Shown: positions 1 to 6,634 of the stretch, in pieces | How positions within the stretch are numbered: the first letter of the stretch is position 1 | Layout of the letters: each line of letters begins with the position of its first letter | Source: JAUSPI01 sp964650385 | Lineage (GTDB): Bacteria; Desulfobacterota; Syntrophia; Syntrophales; JADFWA01 | Assembly (NCBI GenBank): GCA_964650385.1 | Contig: CAZYTP010000090.1 | Span: 1 to 9,890, forward strand | DNA: 9,890 nt | Reading direction: 5' to 3' | Notes under the pieces: model-generated | Database searches by the model: none | What the model saw: the letters and a program-made list of their open reading frames with translations, nothing else | Told to the model about the DNA's origin: nothing | Made by a program: the position numbers and the translations under genes

Positions 1-1
1 C

Positions 2-328
2 CGCCTGGAGGTTTCCTTCAATCTTTATTACTTATGCATTCAAACAGATTTATTTTTGACATTCCCGTTGGTCAATGCTGAGCTTTTTTCACGCATGGAC
101 GAGCGCGAATTGTTCTGAAAAATTGTTCACACTGTTGAGAATTATCTTGAGTACCTCAAAGAGGCTTATCTGATTTTCAGCCTCGACAGATTCTCCGATA
201 AAACAAGAGAATCGTTGAGAAGCCCCAGGAAAGCCTATGCATACGATTTCGGGATAATAGATTCCGTAAAGTTCAAGATTTCCACCCGCTGTGTTTGTGA
301 TAATGATATGAAAGAAGAGAGATTATGA
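2..328 (+). pseudogene. Decayed remnant of a DUF4143-type AAA ATPase
   Basis: Read from base 2, the frame stays open to an in-frame TGA at 116-118, then runs open again from 119 to a TGA at 326-328. The second part encodes YLEYLKEAYLIFSLDRFS followed by SPRKAYAYDFGII. This closely resembles the start of the DUF4143 C-terminal domain of prokaryotic AAA ATPases, whose typical pattern is YLxYLxxAxLIF, then a K-x-Y-x-x-D-x-G-I/L block. The rest of that domain, including the usual GxxxEN segment, is missing: after KFKIS the protein ends in an unrelated 15-residue tail. No AAA Walker motifs lie in the window, although they could be to the left of it. The stop inside the frame and the loss of the C-terminus indicate a dead gene. 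The first 38 codons are weakly conserved at best and may not belong to the same ancestral gene. The last stop overlaps the mtnA start as ATGA, which is probably coincidental. Confidence 0.6.
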
Positions 329-1371
329 TCAAGACTATTTCCTGGACAAATGATGCCATTATTATAATTGACCAGAGGGCCCTTCCCCATGAGGAGAAGT
401 ATCTCACCTGCCGCAGTTACACGGAAGTTATTTCTGCTATAAATGATATGACCATAAGGGGTGCCCCTGCCATCGGTGTAGCCGCAGCGATGGGCATCGC
501 TCTCGGTATGCAAAATCAGGACGTTTCATCCAAAAAAGACCTGAAAAATTCATTTTACGGGATATGTGACGAATTTTCCAAGACACGCCCGACGGCGGTA
601 AACCTCTTCTGGGCAATAGAGCGGATGAAGAGATGTTTTGAAAAAAGATTCGAGGCAGGTATTGACGATGTAAAGAAGGCGCTGGTGACTGAAGCGGCAG
701 CGATTTGTGAAGAGGATATTGAGATAAACAGGCAGATAGGAATTAACGGACGTGTTTTTTTCAAAGACGGCGACAATATCCTTACGCACTGTAATGCCGG
801 TGCCCTGGCGACGGCCGGTTTCGGCACCGCCTTGGGGGTTATCAGGGCTGCTTGCGAGGAGGGAAAAGGACTCCACGTTTTTGTGGATGAGACGCGGCCT
901 GTTCTACAGGGGGCACGATTGACAGCATGGGAGCTGATGCGGGATAATATTCCGGCTACATTGATAACAGACAATATGGCCGGCTTTATCATGAAACAGG
1001 GAAAGATAGATCTCGTCATCGTGGGTGCTGACCGAATCGCCGCCAATGGCGATGTTGCCAATAAAATAGGTACCTATTCACTTGCCGTTCTGGCCGCCGA
1101 GCACGATATTCCATTTTATATAGCGGCGCCACTTTCCACAATAGATATCGGCATAAGTGATGGGGACGAGATCCCTATTGAAGAAAGAAATGAAGAAGAG
1201 GTACTCTCAATTTGTGGTATGAGAATTGCCCCGGATGGTATGAAAGCCTATAATCCTGCCTTTGATGTAACCCCGAATCGTTTTATTACCGCCATCATTA
1301 CCGAGGCGGGAGTTGCAACGAGCCCATTGGGACCAGCCATAAAAACCCTTGTAAAAGAAAAAGACCTTTAA
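325..1371 (+). CDS. mtnA: S-methyl-5-thioribose-1-phosphate isomerase
   Basis: This cytosolic enzyme of the methionine salvage pathway converts 5-methylthioribose-1-phosphate to 5-methylthioribulose-1-phosphate. The 348 residues match the usual family length. Visible family blocks are RGAPAIG (45-51), NLFWAIERM (93-101), THCNAGALAT (154-163), DETRPVLQGARLTAWEL (188-204) and VGADRIAANGDVANKIGTYS (233-252). The catalytic pair of the family corresponds to Cys156 and Asp236, and both are present. It is homologous to eIF2B alpha/beta/delta subunits, but the DETRP and CNAGALAT blocks with the Cys/Asp pair favour MtnA over a regulatory paralogue or ribose-1,5-bisphosphate isomerase. The ATG at 325 is preceded only by a weak purine-rich stretch (AAGAGAG). 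No other methionine-salvage gene is in the window, so the gene seems to stand alone. It converges with the antiporter operon. Confidence 0.96.
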   Translation: MIKTISWTNDAIIIIDQRALPHEEKYLTCRSYTEVISAINDMTIRGAPAIGVAAAMGIALGMQNQDVSSKKDLKNSFYGICDEFSKTRPTAVNLFWAIERMKRCFEKRFEAGIDDVKKALVTEAAAICEEDIEINRQIGINGRVFFKDGDNILTHCNAGALATAGFGTALGVIRAACEEGKGLHVFVDETRPVLQGARLTAWELMRDNIPATLITDNMAGFIMKQGKIDLVIVGADRIAANGDVANKIGTYSLAVLAAEHDIPFYIAAPLSTIDIGISDGDEIPIEERNEEEVLSICGMRIAPDGMKAYNPAFDVTPNRFITAIITEAGVATSPLGPAIKTLVKEKDL

Positions 1372-1435
1372 AAGGGTTCTCAGGAACAGTAATCTTTTTG
1401 ATTTGAAGTGTATGAAGGGGTTACTTTTCTTTGAG

Positions 1436-2932
1436 TTACAACTTCGGAACAGCATGCTCGATTATATTTATCAATATTGGCTGATTATAAATGCCGATAA
1501 GGATAATTCCGACAGCAATTATCAACGTCGGGATCAACATGCTTAGAGGGGCCTCTTCAATAACAGACGCTCCGTCTCCATGGGCGTGAGAATCATGTCC
1601 TTCATGGCTTTCATGGAAACCGTACCCGATCTCAAAAATTCGGAAAAAGAGTACGACATTAACCAGACTGGATACGAGCAGTGCAACGACAAATGCCCAG
1701 GAACCGGCGACTACGGCACCCTGAAGGAGGTACCACTTACTGAAGAACCCGCAGGTAGGCGGTACACCGATCATTGAAAGAGCGGCTACAACTAGGGCGG
1801 TCATGGTAAGGGGCATTTTCTTGAAAAGGCCTTTAAAATCGGAGATGTTGTGGCTTTTCATACGATAGCATACGATACCTGCAACAGCGAACACACCAAC
1901 GGTCATCACGGCATCATTTATAATATGAAGGATCGCTCCTTTAATAGCTATGGTATTGGCAAGGCCTACTCCACCTACCATATAGCCGACCTCAGCTACA
2001 ACGATATAACATAACATTCTTTTAAAATCTGTCTGGGCAAGCGCCATAATAGCGCCAGCAAAGATGGCCAAAATGCCGATCCAGATCATTATGTCCGTTG
2101 TATGAGTTATAAGCATGGAAAAATCAGGTTTAAAGACGGTGAACAGGATTCTTATCATGACATAGATTGAGATCTTGGTCATCAGCGGGGCAAGTAAAGC
2201 ACTGGCCGCTGACGGTGCCTTGGTATACGCATCGGGGAGCCATGCATGCAATGGGAAAAGCGCCATCTTTATAGCAAGACCAACCATAAAGAAGGCGAAG
2301 GCAACCAGGACTACCTTGGAGCCATAAAGGCTTGGTAACAGCTGGGCCAGATCGGCTATGTTAAGTGAACCGGTTACTATGTAAAGATAGCCCACTCCCA
2401 GTAGATAAAAGCAGGCCCCGACGGTACCCATGACCACATACCTGAAACTGGCCAGTGGAGCACCTTCTTCTCCTACGGCTATTAAGGCATATCCTGTCAG
2501 TGACGCTATCTCTAAGAATACATACAGATTGAACAGGTCACCTGTTATAACGATACCCAAAAATCCGGTGACCTGCAGAAGAAATACGGTATAAAAAGCA
2601 ACGGTCTTACCCGGTATTTCCCGTTCAATGCTTTCCTTGGAATAGATGGCAACAAGTAGCGCAATTCCCGAAACCAGCAACATCATCGGGGCATTTAGAT
2701 AATCAATTACATATTCGATACCCCATGGAGGCAGCCAGCTTCCCAAATGGTAGTGGATGATCCCTGTGCTGATCACGGTATTCAGTGTGATAATGGAACA
2801 GAGCACCGATATGGTAAGGGCCAGTATGATCCAAGGATAGCAGAGCTCTTTTTTCAACAACCCGACAAGCGGTGTGATAAGAGAGCATATCAAGGGAATA
2901 ACTACTATAAGAATAGGTGCCTGTTCAATCAT
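1436..2932 (-). CDS. mrpD: Mrp/Mbh-type cation:proton antiporter, MrpD subunit
   Basis: This is the large membrane subunit of the NuoL/M/N antiporter family and the likely proton path of the complex. It has 498 residues, the usual MrpD length, with about 14 hydrophobic segments. Family marks are FNLYVFLEIAS with the key transmembrane Glu141, GLAIKMALFPLHAWLPDAY with Lys222, the Lys253 of MTKIS, and the GVPPTCGFFSKW block (389-400). These correspond to the Glu and Lys residues that are functionally important in studied MrpD and NuoL-type subunits. A histidine-rich loop (five His between 440 and 451) precedes the last membrane segments. The ATG overlaps the MrpC stop (ATGA), with AAAGG seven bases upstream. 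It is the last gene of the operon and the only large antiporter-like subunit here. NuoN/HyfB-type subunits are related, but the surrounding Mrp subunits settle the assignment. Confidence 0.93.
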   Translation of the reverse strand: MIEQAPILIVVIPLICSLITPLVGLLKKELCYPWIILALTISVLCSIITLNTVISTGIIHYHLGSWLPPWGIEYVIDYLNAPMMLLVSGIALLVAIYSKESIEREIPGKTVAFYTVFLLQVTGFLGIVITGDLFNLYVFLEIASLTGYALIAVGEEGAPLASFRYVVMGTVGACFYLLGVGYLYIVTGSLNIADLAQLLPSLYGSKVVLVAFAFFMVGLAIKMALFPLHAWLPDAYTKAPSAASALLAPLMTKISIYVMIRILFTVFKPDFSMLITHTTDIMIWIGILAIFAGAIMALAQTDFKRMLCYIVVAEVGYMVGGVGLANTIAIKGAILHIINDAVMTVGVFAVAGIVCYRMKSHNISDFKGLFKKMPLTMTALVVAALSMIGVPPTCGFFSKWYLLQGAVVAGSWAFVVALLVSSLVNVVLFFRIFEIGYGFHESHEGHDSHAHGDGASVIEEAPLSMLIPTLIIAVGIILIGIYNQPILINIIEHAVPKL

Positions 2933-3318
2933 TTCATTGCCTTTAGAATCTCGTCTTCGTTGAGAGTTTTAAATTTTCTGTAAATCATAATGACTATGGC
3001 GACGGCAACACCAAGTGTGGCGACCATAACAACAATAGCTGTAAGCATAAGTACATGTGGTAGTGGATTGATGTAATTAGACACGTTGATGGCGTGTTCC
3101 ACCGCGCCGTGGCCATGACCACCTGTTAAAATCGGCAGAGTGGCCCCACCCCACTTGCAGGCGGTAGAGACATAGAAAAGAATAATCGCCGTTTGAAAGA
3201 TGTTCATGCCGACGATCTTTTTTACCAGATTTGTTTTACCGATCATGGCATAGAAACCGATCATCATCAGAACTATGTATATCCAGTAATTGTACTTACT
3301 AGCAATAAAATCGAGCAT
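2929..3318 (-). CDS. mrpC: Mrp/Mbh-type antiporter, NuoK-like MrpC subunit
   Basis: This small membrane subunit is homologous to NuoK of complex I and to MbhG. It has three membrane segments and the family block NPLPHVLMLTAIVVMVAT (84-101, counted from the chosen start), plus a hydrophilic loop GGHGHGAVEH rich in histidine. I chose the ATG at 3318, giving 129 residues. The Shine-Dalgarno-like AGGGAG lies 7 bases before it but only 1 base before an in-frame TTG at 3324, which would add two residues. The gene overlaps mrpD by 4 bases and follows the MbhE-like gene after about 40 bases. MrpC is thought to sit between MrpD and the small MrpA-like subunits, coupling them laterally. The role is firm by family; the exact start is slightly uncertain. 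Confidence 0.93.
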   Translation of the reverse strand: MLDFIASKYNYWIYIVLMMIGFYAMIGKTNLVKKIVGMNIFQTAIILFYVSTACKWGGATLPILTGGHGHGAVEHAINVSNYINPLPHVLMLTAIVVMVATLGVAVAIVIMIYRKFKTLNEDEILKAMK

Positions 3319-3325
3319 GTTCAAA

Positions 3326-3331
3326 CTCCCT
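3326..3331 (-). promoter_or_regulatory. Ribosome binding site deciding the MrpC start
   Basis: AGGGAG on the minus strand is 7 bases before the ATG at 3318 but only 1 base before the in-frame TTG at 3324, so the ATG is favoured. Confidence 0.6.
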
Positions 3332-3358
3332 GAAATGTATGGTAACGGCTCTTCGTTT

Positions 3359-3643
3359 CTATCCTAATTTCTTTTTACGCCTGTTTCTGAGCAATAAAAC
3401 ACAGGCCATCCCTGCTGAGAAGATCACTGTTGTCTCACCGAGTGTGTCATAACCTCTGTAATCGGCAAGCACGGCGGTCACCATATTTGGTGTTGCTGTG
3501 TCATGCGCCGACTTCGTAATATATCGTGGGGAAACGTGTCTGCTCGCAGGGGAATTAGGGTCAGCCCAGCCGGGCATGTCCAGCGTACCGTAAATAAGGA
3601 TTATTCCTGTAATTACTACAACAATCAGGTTTAAAATTTTCAA
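3359..3643 (-). CDS. MbhE-like subunit (split MrpA C-terminal part)
   Basis: This 94-residue membrane protein matches the MbhE type, equivalent to the extreme C-terminal segment of MrpA in standard Mrp systems. The sequence shows an N-terminal membrane segment (about 4-20), a polar stretch with DPNSPASRHVSPRYI (28-42), and the diagnostic block TPNMVTAVLADYRGYDTLGE (51-70) followed by a second membrane segment and a basic RNRRKKK tail. The start is TTG at 3643. It overlaps the MbhD-like stop (TTGA) and is supported by a perfect AGGAGG 8 bases upstream. There is no ATG nearby. Some databases label such proteins as MnhB-related, but the DYRGYDTLGE block and small size fit MbhE. In Mrp/Mbh complexes this region pairs with MbhD at the proposed ion-coupling site. 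Confidence 0.85.
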   Translation of the reverse strand: MKILNLIVVVITGIILIYGTLDMPGWADPNSPASRHVSPRYITKSAHDTATPNMVTAVLADYRGYDTLGETTVIFSAGMACVLLLRNRRKKKLG

Positions 3644-3885
3644 TCCTTTGTCCTCCTGGTGGTTTTAAACACTGCGGCAACGAGCAACACCGTCCCGATG
3701 CCGGCACTAACGGATGCCTCCGTAAAAGCGACATCAACGGCACCCATCTCCGCCCACATGAGACACATAAAGAAACTATAAGCCCCGAGAATCATAACGG
3801 AACTTAAAAGATCCTTTACGGTAATTGAAGCTATTGCGCATATTACTACAAAAACAAGGATGATGATATCGAATGGTAAAATCAC
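3640..3885 (-). CDS. MbhD-like subunit (DUF4040, split MrpA C-terminal part)
   Basis: This 81-residue protein has three hydrophobic segments and matches the MbhD/DUF4040 type, equivalent to the NuoJ-like part near the C-terminus of MrpA. The diagnostic stretch is GAVDVAFTEASVSAGIGTVL (48-67), with acidic Asp51 and Glu56 inside the membrane region. Mrp-type MrpA proteins usually read APDLALTQ here, so this copy is closer to the Mbh/archaeal type. Translation starts at GTG (3885) and overlaps the MrpG stop by 4 bases. The purine-rich GGGGAAGA upstream serves as a ribosome binding site. It overlaps the following MbhE-like gene by 4 bases. The two small genes together replace the MrpA C-terminal domain; no NuoL-like N-terminal domain is fused to them. 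Confidence 0.86.
   Translation of the reverse strand: MILPFDIIILVFVVICAIASITVKDLLSSVMILGAYSFFMCLMWAEMGAVDVAFTEASVSAGIGTVLLVAAVFKTTRRTKD
3652..3657 (-). promoter_or_regulatory. Ribosome binding site fixing the TTG start of the MbhE-like gene
   Basis: AGGAGG on the minus strand lies 8 bases before the TTG at 3643. It is a perfect anti-16S match and decides the rare start codon, since no ATG or GTG lies near the N-terminal membrane segment. Confidence 0.75.
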
Positions 3886-4202
3886 TTTTTATCTTCCCCT
3901 TTCGTCCACGGCTGAATACCGCGCCTCAATGCCGCCCTGGAGATAGCATGGGTGGCGGTGGGCTGGGCCAAGGCCATAAATACCGCAATGAAAACTATCT
4001 TCAAGCCGGTCAGGGAAACTCCTTCGTAGACAGCAAGGCCTATGAGGCATAAAAGAACGGCCAGCGTATCCCCTTTACCCGTTGCATGCAAGCGTGCAAA
4101 AAAATCGGGAAAGCGTAATAACCCAATGGTTGCCGTGGTAAAGAAAAAGATCCCGCCTATTATGAATATCACTGATAGTACAATCATTCCTATTTCAATC
4201 AT
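3882..4202 (-). CDS. mrpG: Mrp/Mbh-type antiporter, MrpG subunit
   Basis: This 106-residue membrane subunit has three hydrophobic segments. Family blocks are IGLLRFPDFFARLHATGKGD (27-46) and ALAQPTATHAISRAALRRG (77-95), both typical of MrpG/MnhG/MbhC. The ATG at 4202 has a good GGAGAG 9 bases upstream. The gene starts 5 bases after the mrpF stop, and its stop overlaps the MbhD-like start. The C-terminal tail is short and basic or polar (PWTKGEDKK). MrpE, MrpF and MrpG form a small subcomplex next to the MrpA-like subunits and are needed for ion exchange in characterised systems. Confidence 0.94.
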   Translation of the reverse strand: MIEIGMIVLSVIFIIGGIFFFTTATIGLLRFPDFFARLHATGKGDTLAVLLCLIGLAVYEGVSLTGLKIVFIAVFMALAQPTATHAISRAALRRGIQPWTKGEDKK

Positions 4203-4207
4203 ATCGA

Positions 4208-4468
4208 TTAACTCTCCATCTCCAGGTACTTAGCAACAGCTACGCAGCCTATAAAATTGAGTAGAGCATAGACCATACTGATGTCTACAAACATATCTAC
4301 CCGATGAAAGACAAAGCCCATAATAAGTAATATGATCAAAGTTTTGGTACCGATAGCCGAGATAGCAGCTATCCTGTTATAGACCCCTGGTCCAAAAACA
4401 ACTCGGTAAAGAACGAGAAGAACAAGGACGCTTATCCCCATACCTGCACCGATAAAAAATTGATTCAT
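4208..4468 (-). CDS. mrpF: Mrp/Mbh-type antiporter, MrpF subunit
   Basis: This 86-residue protein has three membrane segments and the family layout: RVVFGPGVYNRIAAISAIGT in the first half and FVDISMVYALLNFIG in the second. The ATG at 4468 is preferred because AAGGA lies 6 bases before it; the GTG directly upstream (4471) would leave only 3 bases. The odd point is Asn31 in VYNR. From memory of the family, most MrpF proteins have Asp here (GPT-x-x-DR), and that Asp is reported as functionally important. The codon is AAC, one base from the Asp codon GAC. Asp62 in FVDIS is retained. The gene lies between mrpB (gap about 28 bases) and mrpG (gap 5 bases). Confidence 0.92.
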   Translation of the reverse strand: MNQFFIGAGMGISVLVLLVLYRVVFGPGVYNRIAAISAIGTKTLIILLIMGFVFHRVDMFVDISMVYALLNFIGCVAVAKYLEMES

Positions 4469-4474
4469 CACAAA

Positions 4475-4479
4475 TCCTT
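4475..4479 (-). promoter_or_regulatory. Ribosome binding site deciding the MrpF start
   Basis: AAGGA on the minus strand is 6 bases before the ATG at 4468 and 3 bases before the GTG at 4471, which favours the ATG. Confidence 0.5.
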
Positions 4480-4496
4480 AACAAAATGGCGGAAGG

Positions 4497-4955
4497 TTAC
4501 TCTTCCTCATCTTCGGGGAGTACCCCGCCTGTAGAAATATCAAGAAATATTGAAAACATAACGGCCATTACTGTGAGCCCTACACCAGTTTCAATGCCTA
4601 AGATACCGAGTGATCGTGCCTCAGCGGGCATTACCTGAAGAATCTTGGACAATTGGCTGTAATCAAGAAAGTTTCCAAGAAGGATCAGGCATAGAAGCCC
4701 AATTCCTGCATAAATCAGCACGCCTAAACTGCTCAGTATTGCCACACCTTTTTCGGATATTAGCTTTTTCGTTTCCGGCAAACCGTGCGTTATGAGCAAT
4801 AAAACGAGACTTGCCCCAAGGATGACACCACCCTGGAACCCTCCTCCCGGACTGTAGTGTCCATGCATGATAACATAAAGAGCAAAAAGCTGAATAAAGG
4901 GTACCAGCATCCTTGCAACCGTACCGATAATTATATCATCGCTTTGACGTACCAT
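4497..4955 (-). CDS. mrpB: Mrp/Mbh-type antiporter, MrpB (MbhF-like) subunit
   Basis: This 152-residue membrane protein has four hydrophobic segments. The MnhB/MrpB signature HGHYSPGGGFQGGVILGAS (31-49) is complete, and the last membrane segment carries GIETGVGLTVM (120-130). The length fits MrpB/MbhF rather than MrpA. The C-terminus is strongly acidic (PEDEEE). The ATG at 4955 has CAGGGA upstream. In Pyrococcus mbh operons the MrpB homologue sits after the MbhE gene; here it lies second, between mrpE and mrpF, so the gene order is rearranged. An 82-base gap separates it from mrpE, the largest gap within the antiporter block. Confidence 0.92.
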   Translation of the reverse strand: MVRQSDDIIIGTVARMLVPFIQLFALYVIMHGHYSPGGGFQGGVILGASLVLLLITHGLPETKKLISEKGVAILSSLGVLIYAGIGLLCLILLGNFLDYSQLSKILQVMPAEARSLGILGIETGVGLTVMAVMFSIFLDISTGGVLPEDEEE

Positions 4956-5037
4956 CTGAGTTCCCTGCAGTTAATAATTGATTTTAGTTATAAAAAACTT
5001 TTTATTCCCATCTTTTATGCAAAGGGCAAGAGATAAA

Positions 5038-5760
5038 TTAAACCTGCTTTCTCAACGCCCCGTATATCCGGGCAACATCCAATACATCCTGTACGTAAAT
5101 ATGATCTGCTTCCATAAATACATGGGCAACCCGGTCTTCCATCTCTCCGGTATCAAGATCGTCTGCCACCTTTTTACTTAGAGCGTGAATAAAAAACTCC
5201 CCTTCCCTTATATCCATCGTAATCGTTCCCGGCGTGAGCGTAATTGAGTTTGCCAGCGTCACCCAGGAGATATCGCTTTCCAGTTTTGTGTCAAATCTCA
5301 TTATCTTAGGATCGATCGGCATTTTTGGAGACAAAGCCAGATAAGCTACATGGAAATTGGATAGTATGATTTGATAGAGGAGCCATGGTATATAAACAAT
5401 AAACCTTTGGACTATTACTCGCATGTCTCCGACCCTTGCATTGGCAAAAAGCAGATCATGCGTCAGGTAAGCAATGAGAACGGAACATATAACGCCGAGA
5501 GAGAGGTGAAAAACATCGAACTTTCCGGATAACATAGCCCAGAAAACGATCAGGATGAAAAAAGTAGCAATAAAATTCTGGAAGCCGGATTTTGTTTCCT
5601 GTGTCCCCTTAAGGATGGTCTGAATTTTTTGTTCTTCTATCTTTCGTGATTCGGATGTTATCTTGACGGCAGTGGTTAATAACCCTTCTGCCTGCTCTCT
5701 GGCGTCTTCCAAAATACGAAACGAATCATCTGTTGCCTGAATCAAAAGTGTTACTTCCAC
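5038..5760 (-). CDS. mrpE: Mrp/Mbh-type antiporter, MrpE subunit with N-terminal extension
   Basis: Residues from about 62 to 240 are an MrpE/MnhE/MbhA domain: membrane segments around 62-80, 82-104 and 117-136, then the diagnostic LANSITLTPGTITMDI (169-184) and a soluble C-terminal alpha/beta part. MrpE proteins are usually about 160 residues, whereas this one has 240. The extra part is a hydrophilic N-terminal stretch of about 60 residues with a long charged helix-like run (RILEDAREQAEGLL, ESRKIEEQKIQTIL). The start is GTG at 5760 with AAGGGA 8 bases upstream. After codon 17 there is no ATG, GTG or TTG in frame until Met76, inside the first membrane segment, so most of the extension must be translated. 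The gene starts 41 bases after the upstream Usp gene and is the first antiporter subunit of the operon. Confidence 0.9.
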   Translation of the reverse strand: MEVTLLIQATDDSFRILEDAREQAEGLLTTAVKITSESRKIEEQKIQTILKGTQETKSGFQNFIATFFILIVFWAMLSGKFDVFHLSLGVICSVLIAYLTHDLLFANARVGDMRVIVQRFIVYIPWLLYQIILSNFHVAYLALSPKMPIDPKIMRFDTKLESDISWVTLANSITLTPGTITMDIREGEFFIHALSKKVADDLDTGEMEDRVAHVFMEADHIYVQDVLDVARIYGALRKQV

Positions 5761-5768
5761 AGTTCAAA

Positions 5769-5774
5769 TCCCTT
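5769..5774 (-). promoter_or_regulatory. Ribosome binding site supporting the extended MrpE start
   Basis: AAGGGA on the minus strand lies 8 bases before the GTG at 5760. It supports translation of the unusual N-terminal extension of MrpE from its first codon. Confidence 0.6.
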
Positions 5775-5801
5775 CCGTTCTATAAAAATCCCAACTGCCT
5801 G

Positions 5802-6593
5802 CTAAGGTACAATTAACACAGGTACTGCCGCTTCTTCGACAACGCTGTATGTTGAACTCTTGTTAAAAATTTTCTTAAACAGTGGTTTTTCAGAGATGGC
5901 GCCCAGGACAATAAGGGTGGCTCTGTAATCTTTAGAAGCGGTTATTATCTCTTCCGGCGTCTGGCCGGCATAGATATGTGATTCCGCATCTATGTCCTCA
6001 TCCAGGCATATTTTACGTGTGTGAGCCAGCCTCTCTTTCAACTCGCGCATATCCCTTACAGTTAGCTTTCCGTTTATGACGTTTACAATTTCCACCGCAC
6101 CGAGTATTTCCTTGAAACCCAACAGATATGTCAAGGCCTTTTCAGACACAGCAGACCAGTCCGTGGTAAAGACAATGTGATCGAAAAACCCCTTGCCTTT
6201 TTCCGCCGCTACCTGTTTACTGATGTTGAGAACCAGAATAGGTATAGGAGAATATTTTATCAGATTCTGGATGAGTGAACTACGAGGTGGATTATTTGTC
6301 TTTCCGTCAAGATTGACCACAATAAGTGATACTTCTTCTTTCTTGGCTGCATTTAAAATCCCTGTTAGCGACAGCACCTCTTCTGTCAAAACCCTAGCCG
6401 TGATACCGAGATCGGACAGGTCGGCAAGCCATTTCTCTCTTGCGGTAGTCTCACTTTTATCCATCATAACATCAGGGATTGTCTGTAAAAACACTATCTC
6501 CTCAAGCCCCGCCTGTTTCAAGACCAATAGGTCTTCAATCATGTTGAAAGAAAGTGTATTTTCTCCGAGATTAGTTGCGTAAAGAAGTTTCAT
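5802..6593 (-). CDS. Tandem universal stress protein (degenerate nucleotide loops)
   Basis: This soluble protein of about 263 residues contains two UspA-like domains. The first spans about 1-125 (MKLLYATNL start, SLIVVNLDG near 90-97, IPILVLN end); the second spans about 138-263, with HIVFTTDWS (139-147), LIVLGAIS (227-234) and a final VPVLIVP. The ATP-binding pattern G-2X-G-9X-G-S/T is broken in the second domain (Gly231, Ser234, Asn244) and absent in the first, so nucleotide binding is doubtful. The start is ATG 6593 or the adjacent GTG 6596; the only clear purine-rich site (AGAGGA) is somewhat far from both. It follows the longer Usp gene by about 40 bases and precedes mrpE. Usp proteins often accompany cation/proton antiporters, which supports a regulatory or ion-stress role by inference only. 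Confidence 0.87.
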   Translation of the reverse strand: MKLLYATNLGENTLSFNMIEDLLVLKQAGLEEIVFLQTIPDVMMDKSETTAREKWLADLSDLGITARVLTEEVLSLTGILNAAKKEEVSLIVVNLDGKTNNPPRSSLIQNLIKYSPIPILVLNISKQVAAEKGKGFFDHIVFTTDWSAVSEKALTYLLGFKEILGAVEIVNVINGKLTVRDMRELKERLAHTRKICLDEDIDAESHIYAGQTPEEIITASKDYRATLIVLGAISEKPLFKKIFNKSSTYSVVEEAAVPVLIVP

Positions 6594-6634
6594 CACAATC
6601 CAAACAATCCTCTTTAACTGTTGGTCGTTTTAAT

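Noticed and set aside
555..1061. Open frames on the minus strand inside mtnA
   Set aside because: They are antisense to a full-length, motif-complete mtnA and show no family features.
1344..1378. Possible terminator between mtnA and mrpD (AACCCTT and AAGGGTT arms)
   Set aside because: The stem is only seven pairs with a 21-base loop, it starts inside mtnA, and no T-run follows. I see no convincing intrinsic terminator for either convergent unit in the 64-base gap.
4956..5037. Internal promoter in the 82-base gap between mrpE and mrpB
   Set aside because: The gap is AT-rich, but no pair of -35 and -10 boxes with proper spacing could be found.
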